Of a DNA stretch of 64,000 nt, positions 60,945 through 64,000 are shown piece by piece (position 1 is the stretch's first letter; each line of letters begins with the position of its first letter). The stretch spans positions 593,591 through 657,590 of the forward strand of contig NZ_BBRF01000001.1 in NCBI RefSeq assembly GCF_000975135.1, written 5' to 3'. Under the pieces are notes generated by a model. The model was not told the origin of the DNA. It did no database searches and saw only the letters and a list, made by a program, of their open reading frames with translations. The position numbers and the translations under genes are program-made. This stretch comes from Demequina aurantiaca (GTDB taxonomy: Bacteria; Actinomycetota; Actinomycetes; Actinomycetales; Demequinaceae).

Positions 60945-62177
60945 CTATCTGAGATTCTCGGACGCTAGTGAGGCGGCGATGGCGGGCGTGATGGGCAGGC
61001 GCGGATAGATCGTCGCCTGCAGCGCGTGATAGACGTCGACTTTGCCTTCCCAGACGGTGCTGGCGCGTCGATTCTGTGAATCGAGCTCGTGCCACCACGA
61101 ACCGCCAACAGCGTCGACGTGGTACTCACCGACAAAGTCCCACCACTCGCGATAGTAATCCGCGCAGCGGTCCGCGCGAGTGCGCTGCCACAGCACTGCC
61201 GCCGCCGCGATCGCCTCCGCACTCACCCAGTGCATGCGCTCGCGGACCACTGGAACGCCCTCAAAGTCGACGGTATAGGTGAAGCCTGGCATCCCATCGA
61301 CTGCCCATCCCTGGGTGACCGCGGCTTCGAACAGATCCTGCGCATCGGCCAGCATCCACTCTGGGGCGGCGTGGCCGCTCTGCTCAAGGGATGCCGCCAA
61401 CTGCAGCGTGAGCCGGGACCACTCGAACCAGTGCCCGATGGTCGCTCCGAATGGCCGGAAGGGGTGTGCGGGTGTGCTTTCGTTGTAGTCGAGAATGGGC
61501 TGCCACTCGGAAGTGAAGTGCTCGGGAAGTCGCCACTCGTGCTCGCGCGCGAAGCCGTGAACGGTGCGCTCAGTGATCCGTAGGGCCCGCTGCAAAAGGT
61601 CACGCTCTCCGGTCACATCGGCGGCGGCGAGGTAGGCCTCGACCATGTGCATGTTGGAATTGATCCCGCGGTAGTCCTCTTCCTCGGACCAGTCGCGATT
61701 GAACGACTCGCGACTCATCCCCTCCGCCTCGTCCCAAAAATGGGTCTGGTGTGCGTCGAGGGCGTCACGCAACATCGCGCTGGCACCCTCGCGACCGGCC
61801 GCCTTGGCACTCGAGGCCGCGAGGATCACGAACGCGTGCCCGTAGGCCTCCTTGGCGGTGTTGGTGGGGCCCTCGGCATCGACTGCAGCGAACCAGCCGC
61901 CGTGCTCGACGTCGTAAAGACGACCGCGCAGCGCATCCAGGCCGTGGTCCACAAGAGCGGCGGCACCGGGGCGTCCCATCAGCGCTGCGATGGCGAAGAC
62001 GTGCGTCATGCGACACGTAATCCACAACTCCACGTCGCGCGATTCATCCAGCGTTCCGTCGGTGCGCAGGAAGCCAAAGCCGCCGTCAGGGTGCTTGGAA
62101 GCCTCCGCGAAACCAATCAGACGGTGGGACTCCGCCTCAAGCCAGCGGTGATGAGCGGGGGACATCAGCCAGTTCAT
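60945..62177 (-). CDS. AGE-family sugar isomerase, YihS-like
   Basis: 410 residues, (alpha/alpha)6 barrel. The sequence follows E. coli YihS closely from memory: ELWITCRMTHVFAIAALMGRPGAAALVDHGL, EHGGWFAAVD, EDYRGINSNMHMVEAYL, HFTSEWQPILDYN, GATIGHWFEWSRL, VVRERMHWVSAEAIA, GGSWWHELDSQN and KVDVYHALQATIYPRLP. The family interconverts aldoses and ketoses (mannose/fructose, or sulfoquinovose/sulfofructose). Catalytic His residues sit in SNMHMVEA and KVDVYHAL. MFS gene upstream could be its transporter. TAGTGT lies 6 bases before the ATG. Confidence 0.88.
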   Translation of the reverse strand: MNWLMSPAHHRWLEAESHRLIGFAEASKHPDGGFGFLRTDGTLDESRDVELWITCRMTHVFAIAALMGRPGAAALVDHGLDALRGRLYDVEHGGWFAAVDAEGPTNTAKEAYGHAFVILAASSAKAAGREGASAMLRDALDAHQTHFWDEAEGMSRESFNRDWSEEEDYRGINSNMHMVEAYLAAADVTGERDLLQRALRITERTVHGFAREHEWRLPEHFTSEWQPILDYNESTPAHPFRPFGATIGHWFEWSRLTLQLAASLEQSGHAAPEWMLADAQDLFEAAVTQGWAVDGMPGFTYTVDFEGVPVVRERMHWVSAEAIAAAAVLWQRTRADRCADYYREWWDFVGEYHVDAVGGSWWHELDSQNRRASTVWEGKVDVYHALQATIYPRLPITPAIAASLASENLR

Positions 62178-62183
62178 GACCCA

Positions 62184-62189
62184 ACACTA
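62184..62189 (-). promoter_or_regulatory. -10 box of the sugar-isomerase gene (leaderless start)
   Basis: TAGTGT on the minus strand, then TGGGTC and the ATG at 62177. Confidence 0.5.
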
Positions 62190-62253
62190 GCGACCCGAGC
62201 GCTCGCGGACCGCCTGGAATTTCTAGGCCCGAGAGTCGTGCAAAAAGGGACCG

Positions 62254-63549
62254 CTACGAGGAGAGCGCGTGGTCTGGGACGACCTGCGGAGCGGCCGGAC
62301 GCTTCACCATCAACAGGATGAGCAATGGCACCAGCAAGCCGATGCCGACCAGCGACAGTCCGCTGTAGCCGACCCAGGCAAGCACCGCACCTGATCCCGC
62401 TCCCGCGGTCGCGCCAGCGAGTCCCATGATCAGGTCTGAGGTTCCCTGCACGTCAGTGTTGCTGACGCGCTCGTCGGCTTCGTGGGCACCCGTGGAGAGC
62501 AACGTGGATCCGGCGATCATGCACGCCGACCACCCCAACCCAATGACGAGGAGACCACCGGTGATCCACTGCTGGGCCGCGCCGTGGTCCATACGGCCAT
62601 CCGCGAAGCCGGCCATCATGGTCGCGAGCGCACCCACACACAGCAGCGCGACGCCAAGCACGATGACGCGGATTGCACCCCAGCGGTCCACCGCGGCGCC
62701 AAATAGGGGGCTGAAGGCGTACATGCCGGCGACGTGGATGCTGATGACGAGGCCGATGAACGTGAAACTTGAGCCGTGACCATGCAGATGGACGGCACTC
62801 ATCGCCATGATTCCCACCATGACGGCGTGTCCGGTGCCCAGCGACACCAAGCCGATCAGCCCGTCGCGGCGTGACACCACCGCCGCCAAGGTGATGCGGA
62901 TGGAGGCGGGCTGGCGGTTGCCTCCCACTGGCCCGGAACCACGCAGGCCGATGCCCAGAATCACCACCGACACCAGCAGCGCCGCCACGGTCAGCACCCA
63001 GGGGCCGGCCAGGTCGGGGATCGTGAGGGCGTGGGCGACCGTCGCACCAAGATCGATGAGGTTGGGACCCAGCACCGCGCCCGCCGTCGAGGCCCACACC
63101 ACAATGGACAGGCTGCGCCCACGATGGCGCGTGGGCACGTTGTCAGTCGCGGCGTAGCGCGCCTGGAGTCCCGTTGCCGTCCCGCCCCCCACGAGCAGAG
63201 CCCCCAGCAGTAGCAGTGGAAACAGGTTCTGCGCGGCGGCCAGGATGATGGTCGCGGAACCCAGGGCAGCGATCAGCAGCCCCGTGATCAATGCGTTGCG
63301 GCGCCCCGAGCGTGAGGCGAACCGGGCCAACGGCACGGCGAGAATTGCGGCGCCGAGCACCATCGCGGTCGTGGGCAACCCGCTGAGCGAGGTGCGTCCG
63401 GTGATGTCCTCGGCGAGCAGGCTGCCAACCGCCAGGCCGGAGGCGACGCCGACGGAAGTGAAGAGTTGCGACGTCCCCAGCACCGAGGTGCGGCGCCGCC
63501 TGGCATGGTCGTCGGTGTGCGACTCGGGGGAATCCCCCACTTCAGTCAC
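62254..63549 (-). CDS. MFS transporter
   Basis: 431 residues, twelve predicted helices. FASRSGRRNALITG is the A-like loop after helix 2, and GLQARYAATDNVPTRHRGRSLSIVVWAS and LFGAAVDRWGAIRVI are the other MFS loops. A C-terminal segment, LSTGAHEADERVSNTDVQGTSDLIMGLAGATAGAGSG, is characteristic of an actinobacterial subgroup of unknown substrate. It overlaps the HAD gene stop by 4 bases (GTGA) and lies 76 bases before the sugar isomerase gene in the same direction. Confidence 0.88.
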   Translation of the reverse strand: MTEVGDSPESHTDDHARRRRTSVLGTSQLFTSVGVASGLAVGSLLAEDITGRTSLSGLPTTAMVLGAAILAVPLARFASRSGRRNALITGLLIAALGSATIILAAAQNLFPLLLLGALLVGGGTATGLQARYAATDNVPTRHRGRSLSIVVWASTAGAVLGPNLIDLGATVAHALTIPDLAGPWVLTVAALLVSVVILGIGLRGSGPVGGNRQPASIRITLAAVVSRRDGLIGLVSLGTGHAVMVGIMAMSAVHLHGHGSSFTFIGLVISIHVAGMYAFSPLFGAAVDRWGAIRVIVLGVALLCVGALATMMAGFADGRMDHGAAQQWITGGLLVIGLGWSACMIAGSTLLSTGAHEADERVSNTDVQGTSDLIMGLAGATAGAGSGAVLAWVGYSGLSLVGIGLLVPLLILLMVKRPAAPQVVPDHALSS

Positions 63550-64000
63550 AGCACCGCGAGGCGCTTGGGGTCGATCATGGGCAGTAACACGTCGAGCACT
63601 CCGTCGTCCTCGACGCTTGGCACCACGCGGTCGGCCGTTTCACGCACACGTTCGATTGCGTTACCCATTGCGGCGGAGCGCCCGGCCCACTTCAGCATGT
63701 CGATGTCATTGTTGCCGTCGCCCACTGCCACGGTGTGGTCCGGGTAGACCCCTAGCTGACGACGCAGCGCCTCGAGTGCCGAGGCCTTGCTCACCCCCGG
63801 AGGCGTGAGGTCGAGCCAGGCGCTGTAGCCCACGGCATAGGTGACGTCGTTGAGCCCCAGGCGCTGAACCAGGGCATCGAAGTGGCTCACGTCGCCGCCG
63901 GGCGCACGGATGACCACGCGGGTGCATTCCTCCTCGTAGAGCTCCTCGAAGCTGTCCACCACGCGCTGTCGACCCACGAGTTCGCCCATAGGGAACTCCT
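63546..64000 (-). CDS. HAD-family (Cof-type) phosphatase, N-terminal part outside the window
   Basis: C-terminal part of a Cof-type HAD hydrolase. VAVGDGNNDIDMLKWAGRSAAMGNA is the HAD motif IV with the metal-binding acids, TPPGVSKASALEALRRQLG the lysine motif III, and the cap region precedes. The nucleophile DxDGT motif is missing because the gene runs off the window; the ATG at 63989 is internal to the open frame. The stop overlaps the MFS start, so it is the upstream member of that operon. Dephosphorylates sugar phosphates or flavin precursors in this family. Confidence 0.88.
   Translation of the reverse strand, partial: EFPMGELVGRQRVVDSFEELYEEECTRVVIRAPGGDVSHFDALVQRLGLNDVTYAVGYSAWLDLTPPGVSKASALEALRRQLGVYPDHTVAVGDGNNDIDMLKWAGRSAAMGNAIERVRETADRVVPSVEDDGVLDVLLPMIDPKRLAVL

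Noticed and set aside
1..64000. a sulfoquinovose cluster made of the GH31 gene and the YihS-like gene
   Set aside because: The two lie 60 kb apart at opposite ends of the window, and the GH31 part looks like alpha-xylosidase YicI, not YihQ.
1..64000. CRISPR arrays, insertion sequences, prophage, rRNA
   Set aside because: No regularly spaced direct repeats, transposase, integrase, phage structural gene or rRNA sequence was seen.

Overview
The window is a high-GC stretch of an actinobacterial chromosome. The purQ/purS/purC/purD/purA neighbourhood, a conservon operon (CvnA-CvnB-CvnC-CvnD), an actinobacterial LuxR-type two-component system and many apparently leaderless starts all fit. A member of the Micrococcales (Cellulomonas/Demequina-like) is my best guess, from gene content only. 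I saw no insertion sequence, prophage, CRISPR array or rRNA. Both ends cut genes: a GH31 alpha-xylosidase on the left and a HAD phosphatase on the right.

Layout. 1-7.6 kb: alpha-xylosidase C-terminus; a secreted, wall-anchored protein with four lamin-tail domains; metZ with two membrane-protein genes, one a PrsW-type protease. 7.7-11.6 kb: copper resistance (copA, copZ, a MerR regulator with a recognisable MerR-type promoter) and an Asp/Glu racemase-family protein. 11.6-15.9 kb: a GNAT-kinase fusion, a divergent HxlR regulator/azoreductase pair with paired operators, ferritin, an LLM flavin enzyme. 16-23.6 kb: purine genes, class II aldolase, a MORN-repeat protein. 23.6-31.8 kb: TrmH-type methyltransferase with an ABC-2 exporter, DedA, LemA with a DUF3137 protein, pyrE, SDR, xth, a septum-formation-like protein.

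31.8-36.2 kb: an LRV-repeat membrane protein, then response regulator, histidine kinase and a degenerate kinase-like membrane protein in one overlapping operon, then a SHOCT protein. 36.2-45.7 kb is the accessory catabolic part: aldose 1-epimerase, cytochrome P450, ROK repressor, 3Fe-4S ferredoxin, ferredoxin reductase, an NHL/SMP-30-like propeller, an SdsA-type alkylsulfatase and a DUF1254/DUF1214 protein. P450 and ferredoxin share a sequence element upstream, so they probably form one ROK-controlled regulon delivering electrons to the P450. 45.8-52.1 kb: one 2094-residue surface protein. 52.3-52.9 kb: three tRNA genes. 53-64 kb: an orphan PIN toxin-like protein, the conservon, a quinone oxidoreductase, a YihS-like sugar isomerase, an MFS carrier and the truncated HAD gene.

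The least-explained signals are non-coding: the 8-mer GCATCGGC occurs about 45 times on the two strands, far above chance; a symmetric array of TTGGTCC motifs lies upstream of purD; a perfect 18-bp inverted repeat follows the lamin-tail gene; and about sixteen genes show a TANNNT box 6-7 bases before the start codon.
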